Below, piece after piece: positions 23,093 to 31,307 of a stretch of 32,203 nucleotides of DNA. Under the pieces are notes generated by a model. That model ran no database searches and was not told where the DNA came from. It saw only the letters and a program-made list of their open reading frames with translations. Positions within the stretch are counted from its first letter, which is position 1; each line of letters begins with the position of its first letter. The DNA is from Chloroflexota bacterium (GTDB taxonomy: Bacteria; Chloroflexota; UBA11872): NCBI GenBank assembly GCA_028873795.1, contig JAPPNP010000010.1, positions 1 through 32,203 on the forward strand. The letters are read 5' to 3'. Position numbers and translations under genes: made by a program.

Positions 23093-23429
23093 CGAGAACG
23101 CCTACTTGTTGGACATGCTTCTGGAATCGCGCGCAGCGCTTGAGATCACGGACGGGCTCACGTTCCGTGAGTTTGAGCAAGGCAACCTGCACTGGCGCGC
23201 AACACTGAATGCGGTCCAGAACATCGGCGAGGCTGCATCCAGGGTCGGTAAAGACATTCGGCAAGCTCATCCAGAGATCCCATGGCGCCGGATCGTCGCC
23301 TTCCGTAATCGTGTCGTCCACAAGTACTTTGACGTGGACTTAGATATTCTCTGGCGGATCACTCAAGTGGAATTGCCGGACCTCGTCACCCAGATTGAGC
23401 CGCTGATTCCACCAGAGGAGTCGGCCTAG
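23082..23429 (+). CDS. hepT: HEPN-domain toxin HepT
   Basis: 115 residues, all-helical HEPN family, a predicted RNase. The diagnostic RX4HXY motif is present: Arg75, His80 and Tyr82 (RNRVVHKY). Tyr82 is the expected site of AMP modification by MntA, and Arg/His form the expected RNase site. Its ATG overlaps the end of mntA by 11 bases. The upstream order here is nucleotidyltransferase first. The gene ends 6 bases before the stop of the convergent dehydrogenase gene. Base composition is a little more AT-rich (for example 23330-23350) than around it. Confidence 0.92.
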   Translation: MQRDENAYLLDMLLESRAALEITDGLTFREFEQGNLHWRATLNAVQNIGEAASRVGKDIRQAHPEIPWRRIVAFRNRVVHKYFDVDLDILWRITQVELPDLVTQIEPLIPPEESA

Positions 23430-23435
23430 ACCGGC

Positions 23436-24452
23436 CTACCGCGCCGCCCTTAGCGGCAAATCCGCCAATTCGTGGACGACCGATTCGGGGCGTTCGTTGC
23501 GTTCTACGCGGGCCACGTTTTCGTAGGCGAAGCGAATTCGCTTGGTCCAGCTTTCGTAGGTCGGGCCGGCGAAGTGCGGTGTGAGGACCACCGAATCGAG
23601 CGCGGCCAGCGCCTGACCGGCGGGAAACGGTTCCTCGACGAATGCATCGAGGCCCGCCCCGCCCAGGTGGTCGCGTTGCAGGGCGTCGACCAGCGCGTCC
23701 TCGTCGATCACGCCGCCTCTCGCCGTGTTGATCACGATCGCGTCCGGCTTCATTTGGGCGATCTCGGCTGCGCCGATGAGGCCGCGCGTGCTCTCCATCA
23801 GCGGCACGTGGAGCGAGACGATGTCGGAAGTCTCCAGCAGCTCGGGCCACGACACGTAGCGGATCTGCAAGCTCTCGGTCACTTCCGTCGGCGCCTGCAC
23901 CACGTCGTAGTACTGCAACTCCACGCCGAACGGGAGCAGCCGCTGTGCAACCTGCCGTCCGATCTGTCCGAAGCCCACCAGCCCGACAGTGCGGCCCTCG
24001 AGCTCGTGCGGCTCCCACTCGGGCGTCTTGGCCGCCGTCCAGCGACCGGACCGCGTATCGCTGTCGATGACTGGCAGCCGCCGCAGCACCGAGAGCATGA
24101 GCAAGATCGTGTGCTCGGCCACCGCCACGGCGTTGGCGCCGCCATTGGTCGCCAGCAGCTGCCCTGCGGCCCGGCAGCGGTCGAGATCGACCGTGTCGTA
24201 GCCCGCCGACAGCAACTGGATCAGTCGCACCCGCCCGTCGGGATCGTAGATGGCGTCCGGCAGGGGACTGAGGGGCGTGGCGATCACGACCTCGGCGCTG
24301 CGGATGATGTCGGCGTCCTCGTCGGCCAATGAGTCAACGTCGGCCCCGACGTGCCGCGTTTCCATCAGCTCCCAACCGGAGTCGACCGGCAGCAGATCAT
24401 GGGTCAGGCGCCGGCATCCCTCGCCAAACTCCTGGTAGAGCGCAATTCTCAT
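23436..24452 (-). CDS. D-isomer-specific 2-hydroxyacid dehydrogenase
   Basis: 338 residues, NAD-dependent reduction of 2-keto acids or oxidation of D-2-hydroxy acids. Rossmann motif GFGQIG (160-165). The catalytic Arg245 (INTARGGVID), Glu274 (FVEEPFP) and His293 (LTPHFAGPTYE) are all present. The acidic Asp183 after beta-2 (QYYDVVQ) suggests NAD. The ATG start is at 24452. It faces the toxin gene tail to tail. It could be D-lactate, glyoxylate or phosphoglycerate type; the sequence does not decide. It is separated from murE by 226 bases carrying a type A repeat. Confidence 0.93.
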   Translation of the reverse strand: MRIALYQEFGEGCRRLTHDLLPVDSGWELMETRHVGADVDSLADEDADIIRSAEVVIATPLSPLPDAIYDPDGRVRLIQLLSAGYDTVDLDRCRAAGQLLATNGGANAVAVAEHTILLMLSVLRRLPVIDSDTRSGRWTAAKTPEWEPHELEGRTVGLVGFGQIGRQVAQRLLPFGVELQYYDVVQAPTEVTESLQIRYVSWPELLETSDIVSLHVPLMESTRGLIGAAEIAQMKPDAIVINTARGGVIDEDALVDALQRDHLGGAGLDAFVEEPFPAGQALAALDSVVLTPHFAGPTYESWTKRIRFAYENVARVERNERPESVVHELADLPLRAAR

Positions 24453-24620
24453 CGAGCGGTTTCTCGCGGGTGAATGAGCAGTGGGGTCAAGTCGCGGGCA
24501 TACCCTAGCAGTCGCGCGGCGCCTGTTTCGGTGACCAGTCGTGGGCGATCCTGAATTCTAAGTGCCGCCCATGGTCCAGCAGCATCCGGCACTCTCGACT
24601 CGCCGGTTGACATAGGGGGG

Positions 24621-24648
24621 TGGATTCCCGCCTTCGCGGGAATGACGG
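24621..24648. repeat. Type A palindromic repeat
   Basis: A forward type A copy with perfect arms ATTCCCGC (24623-24630) and GCGGGAAT (24635-24642) around CTTC, then GACGG. It lies just downstream of the murE stop in the gap 24453-24678, where it could end the murE transcript (inference). Nothing else coding is seen in the gap. Confidence 0.8.
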
Positions 24649-24678
24649 ACTCAAGGTGACCCACTAGCCGGAGCCGCG

Positions 24679-26205
24679 CTACGGCGCCGGGAATCCAGCG
24701 GCCGCCAGCGCCGCCCGCGTAACCGCGGCTTCGTCCCAGGCGATGGTGCGATCAGCGTAGGCAATGGTGGTTTCGTGCCCTTTGCCCGCCAGCAGCACGG
24801 TGTCGCCCGGACCGGCTTCGGCGATGGCCGCGTGAATCGCCGCCCGGCGATCCAGCACGATGTCGATCCACGCGTTTGGGCGCACCTCCCGCGCGCCGGC
24901 AACGACCGCCTCGGCAATCGCCTGCGGGTCTTCGCTTCGGGGATCCTCGTCCGCCACCAGCACCCAGTCGGCCAGCTCCGCCGCCACGCGACCCAACAAC
25001 GGCCGCTTGCTCCGATCCTGGTCACCGGCGCTGCCGAACACCGCAATGAGGCGCCCAGGAGTCTGCGGTCGCAGCGCCCGCAGGCATGCCTCCAGCGCGG
25101 CCGGCGTGTGCGCGAAGTCCACAATGACCCGGAACGGCTGACCGCAATCGATGACCTGCATCCGCCCGGGCACCGGCGCCAACTGCGGCAGCGCCGCCAT
25201 CGCGTCGTCGAGACGGCCGCAAATCGAGCCCACGCACGACGCGGCAGCCGCGATGTTGGCGGCATTCCACGGGCCGATGAGGTTGGTTGGAACGGTCCAC
25301 CGGCCCCAGGGAGAGTGCAATCTCACCTGGCGGCGCCCGTCGTCGAGCTCGATCCACTCCGACTGCACATCGGCGGTCGGCTTCTGCCCAAATGTGATCA
25401 CGTCGCTGCGCGTATGCCGCGCGAAGCCCGCGACGACGGGATCGTCGGCGTTGAGAATGGCCGCCCGACCGCGGTCGGTGACGGCGGTCGCGTCCAGCAG
25501 ATCGAGCAGCCGGCGCTTCGCCCGCCGGTAGCCCTCGATGCTGCCGTGAAGGTCCAAATGCTCGTGGGTGACGTTGGTGATAACTGCGCGGTCGAAGCTG
25601 AAGCCGTCCACGCGCTCGAGCTCGAGCGCATGCGAGGCCACTTCGAGCACGGCCCAATCGGCGCCGGCATCCACAAGCTCGCGCAGCTGCCGGCCAATCA
25701 CCGGCGGCTCGGGGGTCGTGAGGCGCCCGGCGGCCGGGAGCCATTCGCCGGCGAGCCACGTGCCCACGGTGGTCATCGCGCCCGCCGAGAGCCCCTGCGT
25801 CTGCAGCATCGCTCCGATCAGGTGGCTCGTCGTGGTCTTGCCGTCGGTTCCGGTCACGCCAACCGTGCCCAGCGCGAGATCGGGATCGCCCCAGAGACGC
25901 CGGGCCAGCGCGGCCAGCGCCCGTCGGCCGTTTGGCACGAGCGCCAGCCCCACGCTGCTCGGAACTTCGACGGGACGCTCGGCCACCACGGCCACCGCAC
26001 CGGCGGCGATGGCCGCGGCTACGTAGTCGTGGCCGTCGTCGCGCAATCCTCGCCGTGCGACGAAGCAGGCGCCGGGGCCAACCTGTCGCGAATCGAAATG
26101 CACCGAGGCAACCAATTGACCGGCCGGCTGGCGCAGTGTTGCGTCCGGGCAGGCCGCCAACAGATTGGCGAATGTCCGCGGGGCCGGTGGCACGCCGCCG
26201 CTCAT
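24679..26205 (-). CDS. murE: UDP-N-acetylmuramoyl-L-alanyl-D-glutamate amino acid ligase MurE
   Basis: 508 residues, the cytoplasmic Mur ligase that adds the third amino acid of the peptidoglycan stem. N-terminal domain 1-115; ATP-binding TGTDGKTTT (118-126); the likely carbamylated Lys230 (YRRAKRRLL); DFAHTP (363-368); C-terminal ligase domain. The amino-acid specificity motif, DNPR in meso-diaminopimelate enzymes, reads EDPR here (420-423, in ADEDPRSEDP), so the added residue is uncertain. The start chosen is the ATG at 26203-26205, forming an ATGA overlap with the FemAB-like gene. An upstream open extension runs through that gene in another frame and is not coding. Confidence 0.95.
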   Translation of the reverse strand: MSGGVPPAPRTFANLLAACPDATLRQPAGQLVASVHFDSRQVGPGACFVARRGLRDDGHDYVAAAIAAGAVAVVAERPVEVPSSVGLALVPNGRRALAALARRLWGDPDLALGTVGVTGTDGKTTTSHLIGAMLQTQGLSAGAMTTVGTWLAGEWLPAAGRLTTPEPPVIGRQLRELVDAGADWAVLEVASHALELERVDGFSFDRAVITNVTHEHLDLHGSIEGYRRAKRRLLDLLDATAVTDRGRAAILNADDPVVAGFARHTRSDVITFGQKPTADVQSEWIELDDGRRQVRLHSPWGRWTVPTNLIGPWNAANIAAAASCVGSICGRLDDAMAALPQLAPVPGRMQVIDCGQPFRVIVDFAHTPAALEACLRALRPQTPGRLIAVFGSAGDQDRSKRPLLGRVAAELADWVLVADEDPRSEDPQAIAEAVVAGAREVRPNAWIDIVLDRRAAIHAAIAEAGPGDTVLLAGKGHETTIAYADRTIAWDEAAVTRAALAAAGFPAP

Positions 26206-27248
26206 ACCGGGCCGGCCTGGCCGGCGCGTGCGCTGTGAATTGCCTCGCGCAGGCGCACGGCGCGGGTCAGCAGCCACGCACGCACGGGCTGCAGCGGCAG
26301 ATCGAATGCGCCGGGATAGGTCACCAGATCCGGGTTGAAACCGAGCTTGAATCGGTGCACGCCGGCCATGGCATCGGCAGGGTCGTCGGGGTCCGCCATC
26401 CCCCACAGGTCATAGCGCGCAAAGCCGTTTGCCCTCGCCCACTGCATGGCCGCCCACTGGACCGCGTGGGGCGCCATGAGGTTGCGGTGCTGGTTCGACG
26501 ATCCGCCAAATACATAGGCGGCCGTGCGGCCCGCGCCCACCACCATCAGCGCCGCCAGCGGCGTTCCCTGATACCGGGCGATGAAGAGCGCTCCCTGATC
26601 GGGCTGAAACGTCTGCCACACATCGCGGTAGTACGACGGATAGTGAATGGCAAACCGTTCCCGCGAGGCGGTGACTCCCATCAGGTCCACGAACGCCTCG
26701 AAGTCGGCGTCGCCTTCGACAAGCGCCACCTCCACGCCGCGACGGCCGGCGAGCCGAATGTTGTAGCGCATCTTGGACTTGAAGCCGCCGAGGATGTCGG
26801 ACTCCGAGCGCTCCAGCTCGATCATGGCGGTGCGCGGGATCTGCACGAATTGGCTGGACGGTCGGAACCGGCAGGCGCGCACCGCCTGGGCCACGAGGTC
26901 GGTCGGCGGCTCAACGCGCATGAAGGATGCGCCGTGATCGCGGGCGATTCGAACCGACGCGCGCACCACCGCCGCCGCGTCGTCCGAAGTTTCGGCCAGA
27001 GGTCCGCGGGGCACGTAGGCCAGTCCAACATGCGCACCGCCCGGCCAGAGCCGCTTCGTTCGGACGAGCATCTGGGCCCCGGCCGCCAGACCGCCGTCCC
27101 GGCGCGGCAACGCCAGCCGAATCGCCCGCCACCCGTAACGCGCCTTCAGGTCTCCCCAGCGCCAGGACTGCAGGAATCCGCCGTCACGATGGTCGACGGC
27201 GAACGCGTTCCATGCCTCGCTCGACTCGATAGGCGCAACGACAGTCAT
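26202..27248 (-). CDS. FemAB-family peptidoglycan bridge aminoacyltransferase
   Basis: 348 residues with two GNAT-like domains, as in FemX/FemA/FemB, which transfer aminoacyl groups from aminoacyl-tRNA to lipid II. Family sequence is clear: FLQSWRWGDLKARYGW near the N-terminus, a long middle insert, AAYVFGGSSNQHRNLMAPHA, QWAAMQWARANGFARYDLWG and GVHRFKLGFNP. It is joined to menG and murE by ATGA overlaps on both sides. With murE next to it, a role in adding a bridge residue is likely, but the substrate is unknown, and some family members act on other lipids or sugars. The ATG at 27246-27248 (MTVVAPIESSEAWNAF) is used; an upstream extension has no support. Confidence 0.9.
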   Translation of the reverse strand: MTVVAPIESSEAWNAFAVDHRDGGFLQSWRWGDLKARYGWRAIRLALPRRDGGLAAGAQMLVRTKRLWPGGAHVGLAYVPRGPLAETSDDAAAVVRASVRIARDHGASFMRVEPPTDLVAQAVRACRFRPSSQFVQIPRTAMIELERSESDILGGFKSKMRYNIRLAGRRGVEVALVEGDADFEAFVDLMGVTASRERFAIHYPSYYRDVWQTFQPDQGALFIARYQGTPLAALMVVGAGRTAAYVFGGSSNQHRNLMAPHAVQWAAMQWARANGFARYDLWGMADPDDPADAMAGVHRFKLGFNPDLVTYPGAFDLPLQPVRAWLLTRAVRLREAIHSARAGQAGPV

Positions 27249-27940
27249 GGGCGCCGCGCCCAGTGGACGGCCACGGCGCCCAGACCGTGCTTTCGGAATT
27301 GCACGTCCACGAATCCGGCCGCTTCGATCTGCTCCGCCAGATCCGGCGCCGTGGGAAAGTCGTCCACCGACTCCGGCAGCCACGTATAGGCCGCCCCGTG
27401 GCCGCTGATCCGGCGCCCCACCCAGGGAATCCAGCGATGGAAATACAGGCGAAACAATTGCCGAAACACCGGGGTGCGCACCGGTGTCATTTCAAGGATC
27501 ACCAGCACGCCGCCGGGTCGCAGCACCTGCGCGAAGCCTTGCCAGGCGCGCGGCAAGCTATCCAGGTTACGCGGTAAGAACGCGCTGACGATCGCATCGA
27601 CGGAGCCCGATGCCAGCGGCAGCCTGAGAGCGTCACCCTGAACGGCGCAAACGTCCGCGCCGGCGCGTCGCACCCGAGCCATTCCGTGGGCCAGCATTTC
27701 GCCGGCAAAGTCGAGCGCGATGATCCGGGGAGCGTCGGCGGAACTGCGACAGGCTTCCAGCGAAAGGTCGAAGGTCCCGGCGCCGGCGTCCAGAATGGTC
27801 GCGGGCCGTCCCTCGAGCGCCCGCGCCACGACATGGCGGCGCCAGCCGCGGTCCATCCCGAAGCTCATGAGCCGGTTGAGCAGGTCGTAGCGGGGTGCGA
27901 TCGCGTCGAACATGGGGCGCACCCAAGGCGATTTGGCCAT
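27245..27940 (-). CDS. ubiE: UbiE/MenG-family quinone methyltransferase
   Basis: 231 residues, SAM-dependent C-methyltransferase that makes menaquinone from demethylmenaquinone (or the equivalent ubiquinone step). The N-terminal MFDAIAPRYDLLNRLMSFG is diagnostic. The SAM motif reads DAGAGTFD (51-58) rather than the usual GTGD, with Phe for Gly. VLRPGGVLVILEMTPVRTPVF and YTWLPESVDDFP complete the pattern. Lying 25 bases after the polyprenyl synthase gene, it points to menaquinone synthesis. It ends in an ATGA overlap with the FemAB gene. Confidence 0.93.
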   Translation of the reverse strand: MAKSPWVRPMFDAIAPRYDLLNRLMSFGMDRGWRRHVVARALEGRPATILDAGAGTFDLSLEACRSSADAPRIIALDFAGEMLAHGMARVRRAGADVCAVQGDALRLPLASGSVDAIVSAFLPRNLDSLPRAWQGFAQVLRPGGVLVILEMTPVRTPVFRQLFRLYFHRWIPWVGRRISGHGAAYTWLPESVDDFPTAPDLAEQIEAAGFVDVQFRKHGLGAVAVHWARRP

Positions 27941-27965
27941 GCCGCATTATCGGCCCCGCGGGCGG

Positions 27966-28994
27966 CTAGCGGGTGCGCTCGGTCGCCTGCCGAATGAAGT
28001 CTTCGAAGGACGCCCGCGACGGCGCCGGTCGAACGCGGTCCAACGCCGCGTGGGCGCGCGCCGCGTAGCACGTGGCGACGCCCGCCGCGCTCTCGACGGC
28101 GCCCGAAGCCTTGATCGCGTCGAGGGCCTGCGTCACGGCAGCGTCATCCGTCGCCTCACCCGAGAGCACGGCGTGCACGGGATCGTCGCCGCTCGTCTCG
28201 TTCCCGAGGTACACGATCACCGGCAGCGTGACCAGCCCGGCGCGAAGGTCGGTGCCGACCGGCTTGCCCGTCTCGGCCACCAATCCGCTGATATCCAGAA
28301 TGTCGTCGGTGATCTGAAAGGCCATGCCGAGATTCCAGCCCAGGTCGCGGAAGGCTTCGCGCTCGACCTCCGGGGCGTCGCCCAGGACGGCGGCGGCTTC
28401 GCAGGCCAGCGCAAACAGCGAAGCCGTCTTGTGCCCAATCTTCCTCAGGTACTGCTCACGAGCCTGCTCGCCGTCTTCGTAGGCCGGCGTCACAAACTCG
28501 CTGGTCGACATGTCGTGGATGGTGGCCGCGAACAGACGCACGATGACCGGCCGATCAAGCTGCGCGACCAGGTCGGCGGCAGTGGCGAACAGGTAGTCGC
28601 CGGCGAGCAATGCGATCTTCTGCGACCACATCACATGCACGGCGGGCCGCCCGCGACGCTCGGGCGAGCTGTCGACAATGTCGTCGTGCACCAGGGTGGC
28701 CGAGTGCAGCACCTCGGTTGCCGCGGCGAGTCTGGCTACGGCTTCGGGGCGCCCGCCAACGGTGTGGGCCACGTGGAGCGCCAAGGCCGGACGGAGGCGT
28801 TTACCCGGCGCCATGAGCACCGCGTTGAGGACCTCCTGGAGCAGGGGGACCTCGGGAACGCGCGCGCAGTCGCGGAGAACTCGCTCGACGTCGGCAAGCT
28901 GCGGCGCGACCGGGCTGGTCGCGTGGTGGTCAGCGTCGGCCGCCGATTGAAGGTCAGGCACTGGCGGCGGGGGCACCGAAGACGGCGCGCGCAT
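27966..28994 (-). CDS. Polyprenyl diphosphate synthase
   Basis: 342 residues, a trans-prenyltransferase that makes the isoprenoid side chain of quinones. The first Asp-rich motif DDIVD (104-108), the second DDILD (230-234) and FARM-region Arg are present. Small residues before the first motif (HSATLVHDD) suggest a long chain product, fitting the quinone gene next to it. The start is uncertain. The ATG at 28992-28994 overlaps the tatD 3' end by 41 bases; a GTG at 28959-28961 gives a 331-residue form with only 8 bases of overlap, like neighbouring junctions, but neither has a clear ribosome site. Confidence 0.92.
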   Translation of the reverse strand: MRAPSSVPPPPVPDLQSAADADHHATSPVAPQLADVERVLRDCARVPEVPLLQEVLNAVLMAPGKRLRPALALHVAHTVGGRPEAVARLAAATEVLHSATLVHDDIVDSSPERRGRPAVHVMWSQKIALLAGDYLFATAADLVAQLDRPVIVRLFAATIHDMSTSEFVTPAYEDGEQAREQYLRKIGHKTASLFALACEAAAVLGDAPEVEREAFRDLGWNLGMAFQITDDILDISGLVAETGKPVGTDLRAGLVTLPVIVYLGNETSGDDPVHAVLSGEATDDAAVTQALDAIKASGAVESAAGVATCYAARAHAALDRVRPAPSRASFEDFIRQATERTR

Positions 28995-29733
28995 TCCGGG
29001 TGGTCTTCTCGGCCAGTGAGGGTACCGACATTCCCACCGCCGCCGCCACCACCGCCGCCGTGTGCGGCAGGTGCGCCGGTTCATTGCGCCGACCTCTGAG
29101 CGGCTCGGGGGACAGGTAGGGCGCATCGGTCTCGAGCAGCAGCCGCTCGAGCGGAATCTCGGCCGCCATTTCCCGCAGGGCCTGCTCACGACGAAACGTC
29201 ACGATGCCCGAAAGTGAGATGTGCAGCCCGAGATCGGTGAACACGCGGGCCTGGCCGGCGTCGCCCGCATAGCTGTGCATCACGCCCGTGATGCCCGGCG
29301 CGCCCTTGAGCACCTCAGCAACCGCATCGAGCGCCTCTCGCGAGTGGATTACGACCGGCAGGTCAAGCTCGACCGCCAGCGCGCAATGCTCGGCAAACGC
29401 GCGCTCCTGCACCTTCCGCGGCTGGAACTCGCGGTAGTGATCGAGCCCGGTCTCGCCAATGGCGCGCACCTTGGGGTGTGCGGCCAGCGTGCGCAACTCG
29501 CGTGCGGTGCGGCGGTCCCAGCTCCCGCATTCGTGCGGATGCACGCCGACCGACGCCAACCAGCCGTCAAAGCGCTCCGCAAGCTCGATGGCCCGGCGGC
29601 TGGACGGGAGATCGTTGGCCACTACCAGGACCTCGCCGACTCCCGCGGCGACGGCACGATCGCGGAGCGCCGACAGCTCGTCGGCAAAGACGGGATCCCC
29701 CAGATGCGCGTGGGTGTCGAAGAGCGTGGCTAT
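28954..29733 (-). CDS. tatD: TatD-family metal-dependent hydrolase
   Basis: 259 residues if read from an ATA codon. Nuclease-type TIM-barrel hydrolase. Metal site residues are visible: DTHAHL (HxH), GETGLDHY (Glu), VIHSRE (His), MHSYAG (His) and ETDAPY (Asp). The conserved N-terminus LFDTHAHLGD requires a start at or just before residue 5. The frame has no ATG, GTG or TTG within the possible range, only ATA at 29731-29733, ACG and CTC. ATA overlaps the metG stop as ATAG, as ATGA/GTGA does elsewhere in the window, so it is used here. Next canonical starts would delete the HxH metal site. It overlaps the downstream gene by 8-41 bases depending on that start. Confidence 0.9.
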   Translation of the reverse strand: MATLFDTHAHLGDPVFADELSALRDRAVAAGVGEVLVVANDLPSSRRAIELAERFDGWLASVGVHPHECGSWDRRTARELRTLAAHPKVRAIGETGLDHYREFQPRKVQERAFAEHCALAVELDLPVVIHSREALDAVAEVLKGAPGITGVMHSYAGDAGQARVFTDLGLHISLSGIVTFRREQALREMAAEIPLERLLLETDAPYLSPEPLRGRRNEPAHLPHTAAVVAAAVGMSVPSLAEKTTRNARAVFGAPAASA

Positions 29734-31262
29734 GCGGCCTCGATGCGCGGGAACAGCGCCTCGCCGCCCGGCGCCCGGTGTCCGGCCGGCAAGCCCGTCC
29801 AGCCTCCCGCGCCCCAGTCGCCGGGGCCGGCGGGCGGCAGGCCCAATCGGCCCAGGATGGCGGTGGAAGTCCGCGGCATGGCCGGCTGGATTTGGATGGC
29901 AATGTGGCGCACCGCCTCGAGCGCCGCGCCCAAGACGGTGCCGAGGCGCTCGCGTTGCGCCGGGTCCCGCGCCAGGCGCCAGGGCTCCGTGCGGTCGATA
30001 TAGCGATTCACCGCGCTCACAAGGTCGAACGTGGCGCCCAGCGCCAGGTGCAGCCGCCAAGATTCGTAATGCGATTCGGCCAGCGTCCAGGCCGTCTCGG
30101 CCGCGGCGCGCAGCTCGCTCTCCACCGCCGACGGCTCGTCCGCCGGCGGCACCACGCCGTCGAAATAGCGCCCAAGCATGGACGTTGTGCGCAGCACCAG
30201 ATTGCCCAGGTCGTTGCCCAAGTCGTCCTGGTAGCGCCGATTCATGTTCGCCCACTTGAAGTCGCCGTCCCGGTCGAACGGCACCTCGCGCAGCAGGTAG
30301 TAGCGCAGGGCATCCGATCCGTGCCGCTCGATCACGTCCGCCGGCCGGACGATGTGGCCGCTGGTCTGGCTCATCGGCGCGCCTTCGTAGTCCACCCATC
30401 CGTGAACCACGATTTGCCGGGGCAGCGGCAGCCCCGCCGACATGAGCATGGTTGGCCAATAGAGCGCGTGGAAGCGAACAATGTCCTTGCCGATGACGTG
30501 CGCCTCGGCCGGCCACCATCGCTCAAAGGCCGCCGCGCCGCCGTCGTGGCCGAAGCCAACGCCGGTGATGTAGTTGATCAGCGCGTCGAACCAGACGTAG
30601 ATGCGTTGCGCGGGATCGTTGGGCAGTGGGATGCCCCACGTCAGCGAGGCGCGCGAGATGCTGAAGTCTCGCAGGCCGTCGCGAATGATGCCGAGCATCT
30701 CGTTGCGCCGCGTCTCCGGGTACACGAAGTCCGGGTTCGCCTCGTAGTGAGCGGCGATGGCGTCCTGGTATTTGGACATGCGGAAGAAATAGTTCCGCTC
30801 GGTGACCCATTCGGGCTTGGCGTCGTGGAACGGACAGAGGCCGTCGGTCAGGTCGTCGTCGGTGTAGAACGCCTCGCAGGGGACGCAATACCAGCCCTCG
30901 TAGTCGCCTTCGTAGATGTCGCCTTGAGCCAGCACACGAGCAAAGAACTCATTGACGGTCACGTGGTGCCGCGGCTCGGTGGTGCGGACGAAGTCATCGA
31001 ACTCGACGTCAACGCTGCGCCAGACGGATTGAAAGCGTTTGGCGGCCTCATCGACGTAGTCCATCGTGTCGATGCCCGCCTCGGCAGCCTGGCGGCTGAC
31101 TCGCTGGCTGTTTTCATCAAGCCCGCCGAGGAAATACGCGTCGACGCCGCGCAGCCGCTTGAAGCGCACCACAGCGTCGGCGGCGATCATTTCGAAGCTG
31201 TGGCCCACGTGCGGCTCGCCGCTGGGATAGGGAATGGCGGTCGTGAGGTAGTACTTCGACAC
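29730..31262 (-). CDS. metG: Methionyl-tRNA synthetase
   Basis: 510 residues, class I aminoacyl-tRNA synthetase that charges tRNA-Met. Visible: PSGEPHVGHSFEM with the HIGH-type HVGH (18-21), a knuckle-like CVPCE (126-130) and CPFH (143-146), VWFDALINYITGVG, GKDIVRFHALYWP and VHGWVDYEGAPMSQTSGHIV. The catalytic KMSKS loop thus reads PMSQT (296-300), lacking both lysines. The second family block GLDENS (47-52) replaces the usual TDEHG, as in some MetG subtypes. No C-terminal EMAP-type tRNA-binding domain is present. It begins 45 bases after rsmI. Family assignment is strong; activity depends on whether the altered loop works. Confidence 0.95.
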   Translation of the reverse strand: MSKYYLTTAIPYPSGEPHVGHSFEMIAADAVVRFKRLRGVDAYFLGGLDENSQRVSRQAAEAGIDTMDYVDEAAKRFQSVWRSVDVEFDDFVRTTEPRHHVTVNEFFARVLAQGDIYEGDYEGWYCVPCEAFYTDDDLTDGLCPFHDAKPEWVTERNYFFRMSKYQDAIAAHYEANPDFVYPETRRNEMLGIIRDGLRDFSISRASLTWGIPLPNDPAQRIYVWFDALINYITGVGFGHDGGAAAFERWWPAEAHVIGKDIVRFHALYWPTMLMSAGLPLPRQIVVHGWVDYEGAPMSQTSGHIVRPADVIERHGSDALRYYLLREVPFDRDGDFKWANMNRRYQDDLGNDLGNLVLRTTSMLGRYFDGVVPPADEPSAVESELRAAAETAWTLAESHYESWRLHLALGATFDLVSAVNRYIDRTEPWRLARDPAQRERLGTVLGAALEAVRHIAIQIQPAMPRTSTAILGRLGLPPAGPGDWGAGGWTGLPAGHRAPGGEALFPRIEAA

Positions 31263-31307
31263 AGAGGGTTTCGCCCGAGGCGAGTTCGCGATTCTAGCCC
31301 AGCACGC

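Noticed and set aside
26206-26406. Upstream extension of the MurE frame
   Set aside because: It lies inside the FemAB-like gene in another frame and adds nothing conserved. The ATGA overlap gives a natural start at 26205.
29730-29745. A frameshift or metG-tatD fusion
   Set aside because: The metG end is a normal stop and tatD is read in another frame with overlap, like other junctions here. A fusion would require a programmed shift, for which no slippery sequence is seen.
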